Positions 36,020 to 45,272 of a stretch of 64,000 bases of DNA are shown in pieces. This stretch comes from Streptomyces bikiniensis. GTDB lineage: Bacteria; Actinomycetota; Actinomycetes; Streptomycetales; Streptomycetaceae. A program made the position numbers and the translations under genes. The DNA is taken from positions 325,968-389,967 of the forward strand of contig JNWL01000005.1 in NCBI GenBank assembly GCA_000716465.1, in the 5' to 3' direction. The notes under the pieces were generated by a model. It was not told where the DNA came from. It was given only the letters and a program-made list of their open reading frames with translations, and made no database searches. How positions within the stretch are numbered: the first letter of the stretch is position 1; each line of letters starts with the position of its first letter.

Positions 36020-36262
36020 TCCCCGGACGGCCCCCGCCGGCTTCCCGGGCGGCCCCCGTCGACTTTCCGGCGGCCCCCCGCCGGCACCCCGGCTTCCTGG
36101 GCAGCCCCCGCCGGCTTCCCGGGATCCCGGCATCCCCGCCGGCATCCCGGACCGTCCCGTACGCCGGTCGGCCGTGCGGAGTCGCCGTCCGCCGGGGCGG
36201 CGGCCACCCTGGAAAGGGCGCGGTACGGGGCCGCGGCCGGGCGGACCGGGCAGGAGAGAACG
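36020..36262. repeat. GC-rich imperfect repeats after the TipA-like gene
   Basis: Several copies of CCCCCGCCGGCTTCCCGGG and shorter variants (CCCCGTCGACTTTCCGG, CCCCGCCGGCACCCCGG) occur at 36035-36150. There is no gene that I trust. GGAGAGAAC at 36253-36261 lies just before a GTG at 36263. Confidence 0.7.
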
Positions 36263-36289
36263 GTGGGGCACCCCCTAGGAGCGGCGGGC

Positions 36290-36324
<35 letters not shown>

Positions 36325-36344
36325 GGGGCGGTGTCCTCTTCGAC

Positions 36345-37427
36345 GTGTCGACCCCCGCTCCGTACACCGCCTCCCCCATGCTCGCCGCCGCCCCGCTGGT
36401 CGCCGCGCCCTTCTTCTCCCTGCTCACCACCCTCCTCACCGGGATCGTCGCCGTCCTCGCCTCGGTCGGCCTCTCCCTCTTCAGCGACGACGGCACCCGT
36501 GCTCCGGCCGTCGCCGAGATCCTGACCGTGCTCACCGTCTCCGGGCTCGCCCTCCTCATCAACCGGGTGGTGCGCCGCAGCGGCGAGCGGCTCGCCTCGG
36601 CGCGGGTCATCGCGGAGACCGCACAGAAGGCGGTGCTGCCGACGCCCGCCGAGCGGATCGGCGGGCTGCGGTGCGCGGCCCGCTACGAGGCGGCGCAGGC
36701 GGACGCGTTCATCGGCGGCGACCTCTTCGCCGTGCAGGACACCCCGCACGGGGTGCGGCTCGTGGTCGGGGACGTGCGGGGCAAGGGCCTCGACGCGGTC
36801 GAGGCCGTCGCCGTCGTCATCGGGGCCTTCCGGGAGGCGGCCGAGCAGGAGCGGACCCTGGAGGGCGTGGCGCAGCGGCTCGAACGCGCACTGGACCGGG
36901 AGGGCACCCGCCGGGACAGTCTCGACGCCGTCGAGGGGTTCACCACCGCCGTCCTGGCCGAGGTCCCGCGCTCCGACGGCAGCGGCACCTTCGACGGGTT
37001 CGTACGGGTCGTCAACCGGGGGCACCCGTCCCCGCTGATGCTGTACGGCGACGGGCGGGTCGAACCGGTCGACCCGAGCCGGCCCGCGCTGCCCCTCGGC
37101 ATGGGGGACCTCGCGTCGTGGCCGGACCGGGCCGAGGCCCGGCCGTACCCGCCGGGCACGACGCTGCTCTTCTACACGGACGGCCTCTCGGAGGCGCGGA
37201 ACGCGCAGGGCGTCTTCTACGACCCGGCGGAGCGGCTGGCCGGGCGGGTCTTCCCCGGGCCCGAGGAGATGCTCGACGCGCTCGTGGACGACGTACGGCT
37301 CCACACGGGCGGCGGGGCGACGGACGACATGGCGCTGCTCGCGCTCAACCGCCCGACGGCGGGGCAGCCGGAGCGGCGCCGCACGATGTCGGTGGTGCCG
37401 CCCGGCGGGCCCGGGTCCCGGCGCTGA
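36345..37427 (+). CDS. Membrane SpoIIE/RsbU-type PP2C phosphatase, 5' end disrupted by the poly-G tract
   Basis: 360 residues from GTG 36345. Two hydrophobic segments (about 12-40 and 60-75) precede a PP2C domain with FIGGDLFAVQD, VVGDVRGKGLDA and LLFYTDGLSEARN. These enzymes dephosphorylate anti-anti-sigma factors. No ribosome site precedes GTG 36345, and the first conserved residues (GVLFDVSTPAPYTASP) are encoded upstream of it. A well-placed GTG at 36263 opens a frame that enters the G tract out of phase: the distance to 36345 is 82 bases, so a tract one base shorter or two longer would fuse the two. In the phosphatase frame a TAG lies at 36276. Confidence 0.85.
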   Translation: MSTPAPYTASPMLAAAPLVAAPFFSLLTTLLTGIVAVLASVGLSLFSDDGTRAPAVAEILTVLTVSGLALLINRVVRRSGERLASARVIAETAQKAVLPTPAERIGGLRCAARYEAAQADAFIGGDLFAVQDTPHGVRLVVGDVRGKGLDAVEAVAVVIGAFREAAEQERTLEGVAQRLERALDREGTRRDSLDAVEGFTTAVLAEVPRSDGSGTFDGFVRVVNRGHPSPLMLYGDGRVEPVDPSRPALPLGMGDLASWPDRAEARPYPPGTTLLFYTDGLSEARNAQGVFYDPAERLAGRVFPGPEEMLDALVDDVRLHTGGGATDDMALLALNRPTAGQPERRRTMSVVPPGGPGSRR

Positions 37428-37671
37428 CCGGCCCCTCGCCTCTCCCCGACCGCCCGGCGGGCCCCGTCACCAGGGGTAGTCGAGAGGTCTCCCTGCGATA
37501 ACAATTGATGCACCGTCAGGAATCGGGGGTTTCGCCGTTTCCGGATCCGTCCTTGCTGAAGGGGGGTCAAGTCTGACCATTCCCTCTCAATTCAATGAAC
37601 GATCAAGAGGAGCGGCTTGGAATCGGGACCCCCTGTCTATTAACGTTCGATAACGCAGCGCGGTCGTCCCA
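37428..37671 (+). promoter_or_regulatory. Promoter region upstream of the c-di-AMP riboswitch
   Basis: About 240 bases without a gene, containing AT-richer blocks (GATAACAATTGATGC at 37497-37511, CTATTAACGTTCGATAACG at 37637-37655) suited to promoter elements for the riboswitch-controlled hydrolase. Exact -10/-35 assignment is uncertain. Confidence 0.45.
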
Positions 37672-37830
37672 GCCGTCGCAAGAGACGGCACCGTGCGCAC
37701 GCGCCGAATCCCGAAAGGGAACCGGGGAACCACCATTTGGGGTGAATCGAGCCCTTCGCACTCGTGCGTCCGGGCCCGTAGGAGACCTTCCTGCTCCGAA
37801 CCCGTCAGCTAACCCGGTAGGCGAGAAGGA
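37672..37830 (+). promoter_or_regulatory. ydaO/yuaA-type cyclic di-AMP riboswitch
   Basis: The leader contains, in order, the conserved blocks of this class: GTCGCAAGAGACGGCACCG, CCGAATCCCGAAAGGGAACC, GGGGAACCA, TTTGGGGTGAATCG, CGTAGGAGACCTTCCTGCTCC and GAACCCGTCAGCTAACCCGG followed by TAGGCGAGAAGGAAGGA. The downstream gene is a secreted M23 hydrolase, the usual regulon member in Streptomyces. High c-di-AMP is expected to turn expression off, as for rpfA and similar genes. Confidence 0.95.
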
Positions 37831-37849
37831 AGGAAAGGAGCGCGCCTCC

Positions 37850-38980
37850 GTGGCGTCCAACACCCCTGCCCCCGAAGCTCCCTTCGATGCCTTCGGCGGC
37901 GGTGCGGCCCCCTCCGCCCCGGGTACCGAGTGGAACCCCACCGAGGATTCCCTCCGCGCCCAGAACCGCTCCGGCGGCCGGCACCGGGTCGTCAAGCAGC
38001 GCTCCAACTTCGCCCGCTCCTCCACCGTCCTCGGCGTCGGCGTCATCGCCGCCGTCGGCGCGGGCGGCCTCGCCACCGCGCAGGAGAAGCCCCCGGTCGC
38101 CATATCGCTCCCGGACCTCCCCGACCTGAACCTGCCCGACGCCCACGACCTCCCCGGCGTCGGCGCCCTCCTCCCCGAGGAGGAGCCGGAGGCGGTCCCC
38201 GCGGACCGCGCCAACCCGAACCCGCTGACCTCCGCCACGTACACCACCGAGGCCGACGAGCGGGCCGCGCGCACCGGTCAGGTCACGCAGGCGAGCCTGA
38301 CGACGGCGGACGCCCCGAGCACCGCCGACGCGGGCGAGGCCCTGCGCGCCCGCATCCTCCAGCAGGCCGAGCAGCAGCAGGCCTCCGCCGACGCCGCCGA
38401 GAAGGCCGCGGCGGAGAAGGCGGCCGCCGAGAAGGCCGCCGCCGAGGCCCGGGCCAAGGCCGACGCCGCCGAGAAGGCCGCCGCCGAGGCGAAGGCGAAG
38501 GCCGAGGCGGAGGCCAAGGCCAAGGCGGAGGCGGAAGCCAGGGCGAAGGCCGAGGCCGAGCGCCTCGCCAAGCTCGCCGCCAGCTACTCGATGCCCCTCT
38601 CCTCGTACTCCCTCACCGCCACCTACATGCAGTCCGGCTCGATGTGGTCCTCCGGCCACCACACGGGCCTCGACTTCGCCGCCCCCACCGGCACCCCGCT
38701 CAAGGCGGTCCACGGCGCGACGGTCAAGTCGGCGGGCTGGTCCGGCTCCTACGGCTACCGGATCGTCCTGGAGCTGGAGGACGGCACCGAGGTCTGGTAC
38801 TGCCACCTCTCCTCCATGACGGTCTCCGCCGGCCAGACCGTGGGCACCGGCGAGACGATCGGCCGCGTCGGCGCCACCGGCAACGTCTCCGGCGCCCACC
38901 TCCACCTGGAGGTCCACCCCGGCGGCGGCGACGGCGTCGACCCGGCGGCCTGGCTGCGCTCCAAGGGCCTGACGGTCTGA
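37850..38980 (+). CDS. Secreted M23 peptidoglycan hydrolase with coiled-coil stalk
   Basis: 376 residues from GTG 37850 with GGAG 9 bases before. After a basic N-terminal ~55 residues comes a membrane/signal segment (SSTVLGVGVIAAVGAGGLATAQ), then a linker, an alanine/lysine/glutamate coiled coil (AEKAAAEKAAAEKAAAEARAK, about 175-240), and a C-terminal LytM domain with HTGLDFAAP, WYCHLSS and HLHLEVHP. It cleaves wall cross-links during growth or germination. Expression is controlled by the c-di-AMP riboswitch immediately upstream. The unusually long cytoplasmic N terminus before the hydrophobic segment suggests a signal anchor. Confidence 0.93.
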   Translation: MASNTPAPEAPFDAFGGGAAPSAPGTEWNPTEDSLRAQNRSGGRHRVVKQRSNFARSSTVLGVGVIAAVGAGGLATAQEKPPVAISLPDLPDLNLPDAHDLPGVGALLPEEEPEAVPADRANPNPLTSATYTTEADERAARTGQVTQASLTTADAPSTADAGEALRARILQQAEQQQASADAAEKAAAEKAAAEKAAAEARAKADAAEKAAAEAKAKAEAEAKAKAEAEARAKAEAERLAKLAASYSMPLSSYSLTATYMQSGSMWSSGHHTGLDFAAPTGTPLKAVHGATVKSAGWSGSYGYRIVLELEDGTEVWYCHLSSMTVSAGQTVGTGETIGRVGATGNVSGAHLHLEVHPGGGDGVDPAAWLRSKGLTV

Positions 38981-39066
38981 CCCCTCCCCGGACTCCCGGG
39001 AACCCCCTTCCCGGATTCCCGGAAGCACGCGGAATAGGCCCGGCGACGGGGACCGTTGACCACCCC

Positions 39067-40047
39067 ATGACCTCTCTCCGTATGCTGGGCACGTCCGACC
39101 TGCACGTCTTCCCGCTCGCCCTCGGCGGCAACGTCTTCGGCTGGACCGCCGACGAGGCGCAGTCCTTCGCCGTCCTCGACGCCTACGCCGCCGCCGGCGG
39201 CAACTTCGTCGACTCCGCCGACGTCTACTCGGCCTGGGCCGAGGGCAACGAGGGCGGCGAGTCCGAGACCGTCATCGGCCGCTGGCTCGCCTCCCGGGGC
39301 AACCGCGACGACGTCGTCGTCGCCACCAAGGCCGGCGCCCACCCCCGGTTCAAGGGGCTCTCCGCCCCCACCGTCAAGGCCGCCGCAGAGGAGTCCCTGC
39401 GCCGCCTCGGCACCGACCGCATCGACCTGTACTACACCCACTTCGACGACGAGTCCGTCCCCGTCGAAGAGATCGTCACCGCCCTCGACCAGCTGGTGCG
39501 GGACGGCAAGGTACGGGCCGTCGCCGCCTCCAACATCTCCCCGGAGCGGCTCCGCGCCTCCCTCGACTTCGCCGAGGCCGAAGGACTCGCCCGCTACGTC
39601 GCCCTCCAGCCGCACTACAACCTGGTCTCCCGCGAGACCTACGAGGGCCCGCTCCTGGAGACCGCCGAGCAGGCGGGCCTCGCCGCCGTCCCGTACTACG
39701 GCCTCGCCTCCGGCTTCCTCACCGGCAAGTACCGCCCCGGCACCGCCGTCGACAGCGCCCGCGCCGCCGGGGCCGGCAAGCACCTCGACACCGAACGGGG
39801 CCGGGCGGTGCTCTCCGCGCTCGACGCGGTCGCCGGGGCGCACGGCGCCGAGCCCGCCTCCGTGGCCCTCGCCTGGCTCGCCTCCCGGCCGACGGTCGTC
39901 GCGCCGATCGCCTCGGCCCGTACGGTCGAACAGCTCCCGGCCCTGGTCGCCTCCGCCGGCCTGGAGCTCACCGAGGAGGAACTGACCCTCCTGACCGAGG
40001 CGTCCGAGGTGCCCGAAGCGGCCGGGGCCTCCGGGGACCGGGGCTAA
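39067..40047 (+). CDS. Aldo/keto reductase
   Basis: 326 residues, starting MTSLRMLGTSDLHVFPLALGGN. Catalytic tetrad elements include NFVDSADVYSAW (Asp, Tyr), VVATKAGAHPR (Lys) and YYTHFDDE (His), and it ends with the NADPH-binding PIASARTVEQL stretch. It reduces aldehydes or ketones with NADPH; the substrate is unknown. The stop codon overlaps that of the convergent PrsW-like gene (CTAA at 40044-40047). The long open frame starting at 37930 in this phase is a shadow of the M23 gene. Confidence 0.95.
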   Translation: MTSLRMLGTSDLHVFPLALGGNVFGWTADEAQSFAVLDAYAAAGGNFVDSADVYSAWAEGNEGGESETVIGRWLASRGNRDDVVVATKAGAHPRFKGLSAPTVKAAAEESLRRLGTDRIDLYYTHFDDESVPVEEIVTALDQLVRDGKVRAVAASNISPERLRASLDFAEAEGLARYVALQPHYNLVSRETYEGPLLETAEQAGLAAVPYYGLASGFLTGKYRPGTAVDSARAAGAGKHLDTERGRAVLSALDAVAGAHGAEPASVALAWLASRPTVVAPIASARTVEQLPALVASAGLELTEEELTLLTEASEVPEAAGASGDRG

Positions 40048-41420
40048 CTGCGGTACGGGTTGTAGCCGCCGTAGTCCAGGTACTGCGGCGGCGCCCACGC
40101 CCGGCCCGTCGCCCGCGCCGCGTACGTGAGCGCGGGCGAGGCGACCGCCCGGCGCTGCCACAGGTGGTGGAGGAGTTCCTGCTCGCGGGCCGCGAAGTCG
40201 GGCCCGGCGGTGCCGCGCCGGGCCCGGTCCCGCAGGAACGCGAGGGTCGTCGCGAAGGACTCGTACTCGGCGACGGCCCGCGCCCCCTCCTTGCCGTACG
40301 TCCGGGCGGCGTAGGAGCGGGCGAGCTGCCGGGCCCGCATCGAGGAGAGCGCGAGCGGCTCGGCGGGGGAGAGCCAGCCGGCCGCCGCGTACGCCGGGAG
40401 CTCCCCGGAGACCGTGCGCAGCTCCCGCTGCCGGCTCCACACCGCGAGCCAGGTCAGCAGGCCGAAGGCCGGCATCATGAGCGCCCCGTACACCGCGTAG
40501 AAGATCCAGGGGCCGCCGAAGGTGGCCGAGCCGTTCCAGGCGGCGTGCATGCCCATGGAGAGCAGCAGCCCGGCGAGCGGCAGCAGCACCTTCCGCAGCC
40601 GCTTCCCGCGCGGGGCGAGCGCGGCGAAGCCGAAGCCGAGGCCGGTGAGCACGGTGAACAGCGGGTGCGCGAACGGCGACATCACGACCCGTACGAAGAA
40701 GGTCCCGGCGGTCACCATGCCGATGCCGGTGGCGCCGACCTCCTGGTCCTCGCCGAAGGCGTTGCCGAGGTAGAGGATGTTCTCGGTGAAGGCGAAGCCG
40801 GTCGCGGTGAAACCGGCGATCACCACCCCGTCGACGAGCCCGCCGAAGTTCCGGCGCCGGAAGAGGAAGAGCAGCAGGATCGCGGCGGCCTTGGCGCTCT
40901 CCTCCACCACCGGGGCGACGACGGTGGCGCCGAGGTGGTCGGCGGAGGCCGGGTCGGCGGTGGCCGTGGCGATCCAGCGGATCGCGAAGGAGTTCGCCAG
41001 GATCGCGACGAGCGCGGCGGCGAAGGCGCCCCACGCGAAGGCGAAGAGCAGGTTCTTCCACGGCCCCGGCTCCACCCGGTCCAGCCAGCGGAACGCCGCC
41101 ATCAGCAGCGGTACGGGGAGCACGGCGAGGCCCAGGCCGACGAGGAAGCCCTGTGTGCCCGTCTGCTCGCGGACCATCGCCAGGATGACCAGGGCGCAGA
41201 TCGCGAGCACGGTGACCAGGGATATCGCCCGGACCAGCCGGCTGCGCCAGAAGGCCCGGCGCGGCCGGTAGCGCCACTGGGAGCGGTCGGCTGCGGCGGG
41301 GAAGGCCGGTTCCTCGGCGTCCCGTCGGGGGACGGGGGCGGCTTCGGGGCCGGAGCCGGGGCCGTGTTCGGGTGGGGATCCGTGACCGGGTCCGGCTTCG
41401 GCGGGGGCGGGGTTCGACAC
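40044..41420 (-). CDS. PrsW-family intramembrane protease
   Basis: 458 residues from GTG 41420. A disordered N-terminal ~65 residues are followed by about eight membrane segments with the family motifs APVVEESAKAAAI (EExxK), ATGFAFTENILYLG (FxxxEN), FAHPLFT and SMGMHAAWN. The cytoplasmic C terminus is about 120 residues. In Bacillus PrsW performs site-1 cleavage of an anti-sigma factor; the target here is unknown, although an ECF/anti-sigma fusion lies 15 kb away. Confidence 0.93.
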   Translation of the reverse strand: MSNPAPAEAGPGHGSPPEHGPGSGPEAAPVPRRDAEEPAFPAAADRSQWRYRPRRAFWRSRLVRAISLVTVLAICALVILAMVREQTGTQGFLVGLGLAVLPVPLLMAAFRWLDRVEPGPWKNLLFAFAWGAFAAALVAILANSFAIRWIATATADPASADHLGATVVAPVVEESAKAAAILLLFLFRRRNFGGLVDGVVIAGFTATGFAFTENILYLGNAFGEDQEVGATGIGMVTAGTFFVRVVMSPFAHPLFTVLTGLGFGFAALAPRGKRLRKVLLPLAGLLLSMGMHAAWNGSATFGGPWIFYAVYGALMMPAFGLLTWLAVWSRQRELRTVSGELPAYAAAGWLSPAEPLALSSMRARQLARSYAARTYGKEGARAVAEYESFATTLAFLRDRARRGTAGPDFAAREQELLHHLWQRRAVASPALTYAARATGRAWAPPQYLDYGGYNPYRS

Positions 41421-41468
41421 GTGAGCGACCCTAACGACCCGCACGGACAGCGGCGACGTACTTACGGC

Positions 41469-41508
41469 GTGCGGGCGTGCGGGCTTGCGGGCGTGCGGGC
41501 TTGCGGGT
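41469..41508. repeat. 8-bp tandem repeat, five units
   Basis: GTGCGGGC, GTGCGGGC, TTGCGGGC, GTGCGGGC, TTGCGGGT in series, between the PrsW-like gene start and the end of trmB on the same strand. Confidence 0.9.
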
Positions 41509-41524
41509 CGTCCCCCGCTCCTCG

Positions 41525-42328
41525 TCACTTCCTCCTGAAGAGGAGGTCGTGGACGACGTGCCCCTTGTCGAGGCCCTGGCCCTCGAAGCGGGTGAGGGGG
41601 CGGAAGCCGGGGCGGGGCGCGTAACCGCCGTCGGCCTGCGTGTTCTCGAAGTCCGGGTGCGCGGTGAGCACGTCCAGCATCTGCTCGGCGTACTCCTCCC
41701 AGTCGGTGGCGCAGTGCAGCACGGCACCGGGCTTCAGCCGGGTCGCGAGGAGGCTGAGGAACTCGGGCTGGATCAGCCGCCGCTTGTGGTGGCGGGCCTT
41801 GGGCCACGGGTCCGGGAAGTACACCCGGCAGCCGTCGAGCGAGTCGCCGGTGAGCATCTCGCGGAGCAGGATGATCGCGTCGCCGTTGGCGACCCGGACG
41901 TTGGTGAGGCCGTTGCGGTCGGCGAGCCCGAGCAGATTGCCCTGGCCGGGGGTGTGCACGTCCACGGCGAGGATGCCGGTGCCGGGGTCGGCGGCCGCCA
42001 TCTGCGCCGTCGCCTCGCCCATCCCGAAGCCGATCTCCAGGACGACCGGGAGCCCGCCGAACATCTCGTCCAGGTCCAGGACCCGCTTGCCGTCGATGTC
42101 GAGGCCCCAGTCGGGCCACCGCTTCAGCATGGCCTCGGCCTGCCCGGCGGTCACCCGGCTGCGCCGGGGCTGGAAGCTCCGGATCCGCCGCTCGTGGTGC
42201 GAACCGGCGGGGTCGGGCAGGGGGCCCTCCCCGGGGGCGAACATCCGGCTGCCCCGCCGCGCGACGGGCTGGGACCGGGGCTCGGGGGCGGCGACGGGAC
42301 GCGGGCTGTTCTCAGGCTGCTCAGACAC
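41525..42328 (-). CDS. trmB: tRNA (guanine-N7-)-methyltransferase
   Basis: 267 residues from GTG 42328. A variable N terminus (to about 55) precedes RRSRVTAGQAEAM. The SAM site is VVLEIGFGMGEATAQMA, and the TrmB signature is YFPDPWPKARHHKRRLIQ, followed by ATDWEEYAE and a C-terminal TRFEGQG. It methylates G46 in the tRNA variable loop. It is upstream of the PrsW-like gene on the same strand, with an 8-bp repeat tract in the 104-base gap. Confidence 0.95.
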   Translation of the reverse strand: MSEQPENSPRPVAAPEPRSQPVARRGSRMFAPGEGPLPDPAGSHHERRIRSFQPRRSRVTAGQAEAMLKRWPDWGLDIDGKRVLDLDEMFGGLPVVLEIGFGMGEATAQMAAADPGTGILAVDVHTPGQGNLLGLADRNGLTNVRVANGDAIILLREMLTGDSLDGCRVYFPDPWPKARHHKRRLIQPEFLSLLATRLKPGAVLHCATDWEEYAEQMLDVLTAHPDFENTQADGGYAPRPGFRPLTRFEGQGLDKGHVVHDLLFRRK

Positions 42329-42359
42329 AATGCGGCCGATTCTACGGGTGGGAGCGGCC

Positions 42360-42472
42360 ACACGCGGGCGTGCACGGGCGGACGGCGTACGGGCAGAGCG
42401 GACGGTGTACGGGCAGAGCGGACGTGTACGTGTACGGGCGGTGCGTGTACGGGCGGTGCATGTACGGGCACG
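42360..42472. repeat. GTACGGGC-rich tandem repeats upstream of trmB
   Basis: Two 20-bp units related to GACGGCGTACGGGCAGAGCG, then three 15-bp units related to GTGTACGGGCGGTGC, all containing TACGGGC. They lie between the lhgO 3' end and the trmB start, likely in the trmB promoter or leader. Confidence 0.9.
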
Positions 42473-42501
42473 CGAGCCCGGCATGATCGACAAGGCACCC
42501 C

Positions 42502-43686
42502 CTAGAGCAGCGCCAGCGCCCGCCCCGCCACCTCCCGCCCGATCGGCAGCGAGGCCGTCGCCGCCGGCGAGGGCGCGTTCAGGACGTGGACCGTGCGTGC
42601 CGCCTCCCGGATCAGGAAGTCGTCGACGAGCGTCCCGTCCCGCAGCACCGCCTGCGCCCGCACCCCCGGCGCGGCCCGGCGCAGGTCGGACTCCTCCACC
42701 ACCGGGAGCAGCCGCCGCACCGCCTCCGTGAAGGCCCGCTTCGAGAGCGAGCGGTGCAGCTCGCCCGCCCCGTACCGCCAGTGCTCCCGGGCGATGGCCC
42801 ACGAGCCGGGCCACGCCAGGGTGGCGCCCAGCTCGCGCGGGCGGACGACGGACCAGCCGTACCCCTCGCGGGCGAGCGCCGGCACCGCGTTCGGCCCGAT
42901 GTGGACCCCGCCGTCGATGCCCCGCGTCAGGTGCACCCCGAGGAACGGGAACGCCGGGTCCGGCACCGGATAGACCAGGCCCCGCACCAGCGACGGATCG
43001 GCCAGCTCGTAGTACTCCCCCCGGAAGGGGACGATCCGCATGCCCGGGTCGTCGCCCGCGAGCCGCGCGATCCGGTCGCAGTACAGCCCCGCGCAGTTGA
43101 CCAGGACCCGCGCCCGGACCACCCGCCCGTCCGCCGTCCGCACGGCGACGCCCCAGGGCCGCCGGTCGATCACGGCGGCCTCCGCGCCGTATAGGATCCG
43201 CGCCCCGGACGCCTCGGCGAGCCGCTCCGCCACCGCCCCGTAGTCACAGATCCCGGTCGTGCCGACGTGGATCGCGGCGAGCCCCCGCACCCGCGGCTCG
43301 TACTCGCTGATCTGCGCCGGGCCCAGCTCCCGCACCGGGATGCCGTTCTCCCGGCCGCGCTGCACGAGCGCGTGCAGCCGGGGCAGCTCCTCGCGCGCGG
43401 TGGCGACGACGAGCTTCCCCGTCACCTCGTACGGAATGCCCCACTCCGCGCAGAACTTGACCATCTCGGCCGCGCCCTCGACCGCGAACCGGGCCTTGAG
43501 GGACCCCGGCCGGTAGTAGATGCCGCTGTGGATCACCCCGCTGTTGCGCCCGGTCTGGTGGCGCGCGAGGGCGTGCTCCTTCTCCAGGACCGTGACCCGG
43601 GTGCCGGGGGCGGCACGCGTCAGCGCGTACGCCGTCGACAGACCGACGATCCCGCCGCCGATCACCAGCACGTCACAGTCGAACAC
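42502..43686 (-). CDS. lhgO: L-2-hydroxyglutarate oxidase-like FAD enzyme
   Basis: 394 residues from GTG 43686, preceded by GGAGGTGGGG; the frame continues 10 codons upstream without a better site. The FAD-binding motif is VLVIGGGIVGLSTAYAL, followed by ARHQTGRNSGVIHSGIYY, typical of LhgO/DAO-type oxidases, and the C-terminal HVLNAPSPAATASLPIG. It oxidises L-2-hydroxyglutarate to 2-oxoglutarate, passing electrons to the membrane quinone pool in E. coli. It is likely monocistronic or followed distantly by trmB. Confidence 0.92.
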   Translation of the reverse strand: MFDCDVLVIGGGIVGLSTAYALTRAAPGTRVTVLEKEHALARHQTGRNSGVIHSGIYYRPGSLKARFAVEGAAEMVKFCAEWGIPYEVTGKLVVATAREELPRLHALVQRGRENGIPVRELGPAQISEYEPRVRGLAAIHVGTTGICDYGAVAERLAEASGARILYGAEAAVIDRRPWGVAVRTADGRVVRARVLVNCAGLYCDRIARLAGDDPGMRIVPFRGEYYELADPSLVRGLVYPVPDPAFPFLGVHLTRGIDGGVHIGPNAVPALAREGYGWSVVRPRELGATLAWPGSWAIAREHWRYGAGELHRSLSKRAFTEAVRRLLPVVEESDLRRAAPGVRAQAVLRDGTLVDDFLIREAARTVHVLNAPSPAATASLPIGREVAGRALALL

Positions 43687-43829
43687 CGGCCCCACCTCCC
43701 ACCCCCGATACTGCACTGGCCCACTGACAATCCCGTGAAACCCCGCGCGGCCTCATGAGACGCGGTTCACCCGGGGACGGGTGTTCATGCGGGGCCGGGG
43801 GCCCGTCCGGGACCCGCGCGGCGCGGCCG

Positions 43830-45272
43830 TCACGCCGGGGCGACGAGCAGCGGCCTGGCCCGCTCCCGCAGCTCCATGACGCGCGGCTCGTCCCCGTACG
43901 GTTCGAGCCGGTGCAGCAGGTCCCGCACGTACTCCGTCGTCCGCGCCGACGAGATCCGCCCCGCCACCTCCACCGCGCGCGTACCGGCCGCGCAGGCCGC
44001 GTCCAGGTTGCCGGACTCCAGTTCGGCGACGGCGGACACGACGAGCCGGAGCCCGTGCGAGCGGACGAACTCCTCCGTCGGCCGGGACAGCGCCTGCTCG
44101 GTGAAGCGGCGCACCTCGCGCGGCATCCGCAGGTCGCGGTAGCACTCGGCCGCGTCGGCGCAGAACCGGTCGTACGAGTAGAAGCCCAGCCAGGTCGGGT
44201 CGGAGTCGCCCGCCCGCGACCGCTCCAGCCACCCCTCGGCGGACTTGAGCGCGGCCGCGGCGGCGGCCCCGTCCCCGGCCTTCGCGTGCGCGCGTGCCTC
44301 GACGAGACGGAAGAAGGACATGGTGCGGGCGGTGGCGAGCCCCCGGTTGCGCTCCAGGGCGGCCTGGGCGAGGTCCACGCCCTCGTCGGCGAAGCCCCGG
44401 TAGGTGGCCTGGAGGGACATCGACGCCAGGACGTACCCGCCGAGGGGCACGTCGGCGGCGGCCCGGGCGAGCCGCAGGGCCTGGATGTAGTAGCGCTGGG
44501 CGGCCTCCTGCTGCCCGGTGTCGAAGGCCATCCAGCCGGCGAGCCGGGTGAGTTCGGCGGTCGCGCCGAACAGGGCCCGGCCGACCTCGTCCGAGTACGA
44601 GCCGAGCAGCAGCGGGGCCGCGTCCACCCGTAAGCACTCGGGGACCATGGACGAGCGCCAGTCCCCGCCGCCGTACTTGGAGTCCCAGCGGCGCGCGTCC
44701 TCGGCGGCCTCGCGGAGTTTGGCGACGTCGCTGTGGCCCACGCGCGCGTGCTCCGGCGCGGGCGCCGCCGGGGGGCCGACCGCCGGGCGCGGGACCTCCC
44801 GCTCCACCGACGGGTCGGCCGGGGTTATCAGCCAGCGGGACGTGGGCGTGGCGTACGCGCTCACCGCGAACGACCCGGCGAGCGACTGCCAGATGCCGCC
44901 CCCGCCGGCCCGCCGCCCGGCGAGGTCGAGCCGGTACAGGTCGGTGGCCGAGCGGACCGCCTCGCCCACGTCGCGAGGGAAGGCGAGCCCCACCTCGGGC
45001 GCCGGGTCGGCGTCGGCGAGCCCGATCTCGTGCAGCGGCACGGGACGGCCGAGCTTCTGCCCGATCGCGGCGGCGATCAGGTGCGGGGCGGCGCCCTGCG
45101 GCACCATGCCCTTGGACACCCAGCGGGCGACCGAGGTCTTGTCGTAGCGGAGCGTCAGCCCCCGTTGCGCGCCGAGGTCGTTGACGCGCCGGGCGAGCCC
45201 GGCGTTGCTGATTCCCGCGAGGGCGAGAACCGTGCCGAGCTTTTCGTTCGGCCCGCGTTGCTCCCTGGACAT
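43830..45272 (-). CDS. NsdA-like regulatory protein (HTH plus TPR-like helices)
   Basis: 480 residues from ATG 45272 behind GAGGGGTGG. The N terminus [29 protein letters not shown] is a divergent helix-turn-helix, followed by [35 protein letters not shown]. The C-terminal half is helical-repeat-like with [27 protein letters not shown]. This arrangement matches the Streptomyces family that includes NsdA, a negative regulator of sporulation and antibiotic production. Assignment to NsdA itself is not claimed. It is divergent from the asparagine-synthetase-like gene. Confidence 0.8.
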   Translation of the reverse strand: MSREQRGPNEKLGTVLALAGISNAGLARRVNDLGAQRGLTLRYDKTSVARWVSKGMVPQGAAPHLIAAAIGQKLGRPVPLHEIGLADADPAPEVGLAFPRDVGEAVRSATDLYRLDLAGRRAGGGGIWQSLAGSFAVSAYATPTSRWLITPADPSVEREVPRPAVGPPAAPAPEHARVGHSDVAKLREAAEDARRWDSKYGGGDWRSSMVPECLRVDAAPLLLGSYSDEVGRALFGATAELTRLAGWMAFDTGQQEAAQRYYIQALRLARAAADVPLGGYVLASMSLQATYRGFADEGVDLAQAALERNRGLATARTMSFFRLVEARAHAKAGDGAAAAAALKSAEGWLERSRAGDSDPTWLGFYSYDRFCADAAECYRDLRMPREVRRFTEQALSRPTEEFVRSHGLRLVVSAVAELESGNLDAACAAGTRAVEVAGRISSARTTEYVRDLLHRLEPYGDEPRVMELRERARPLLVAPA

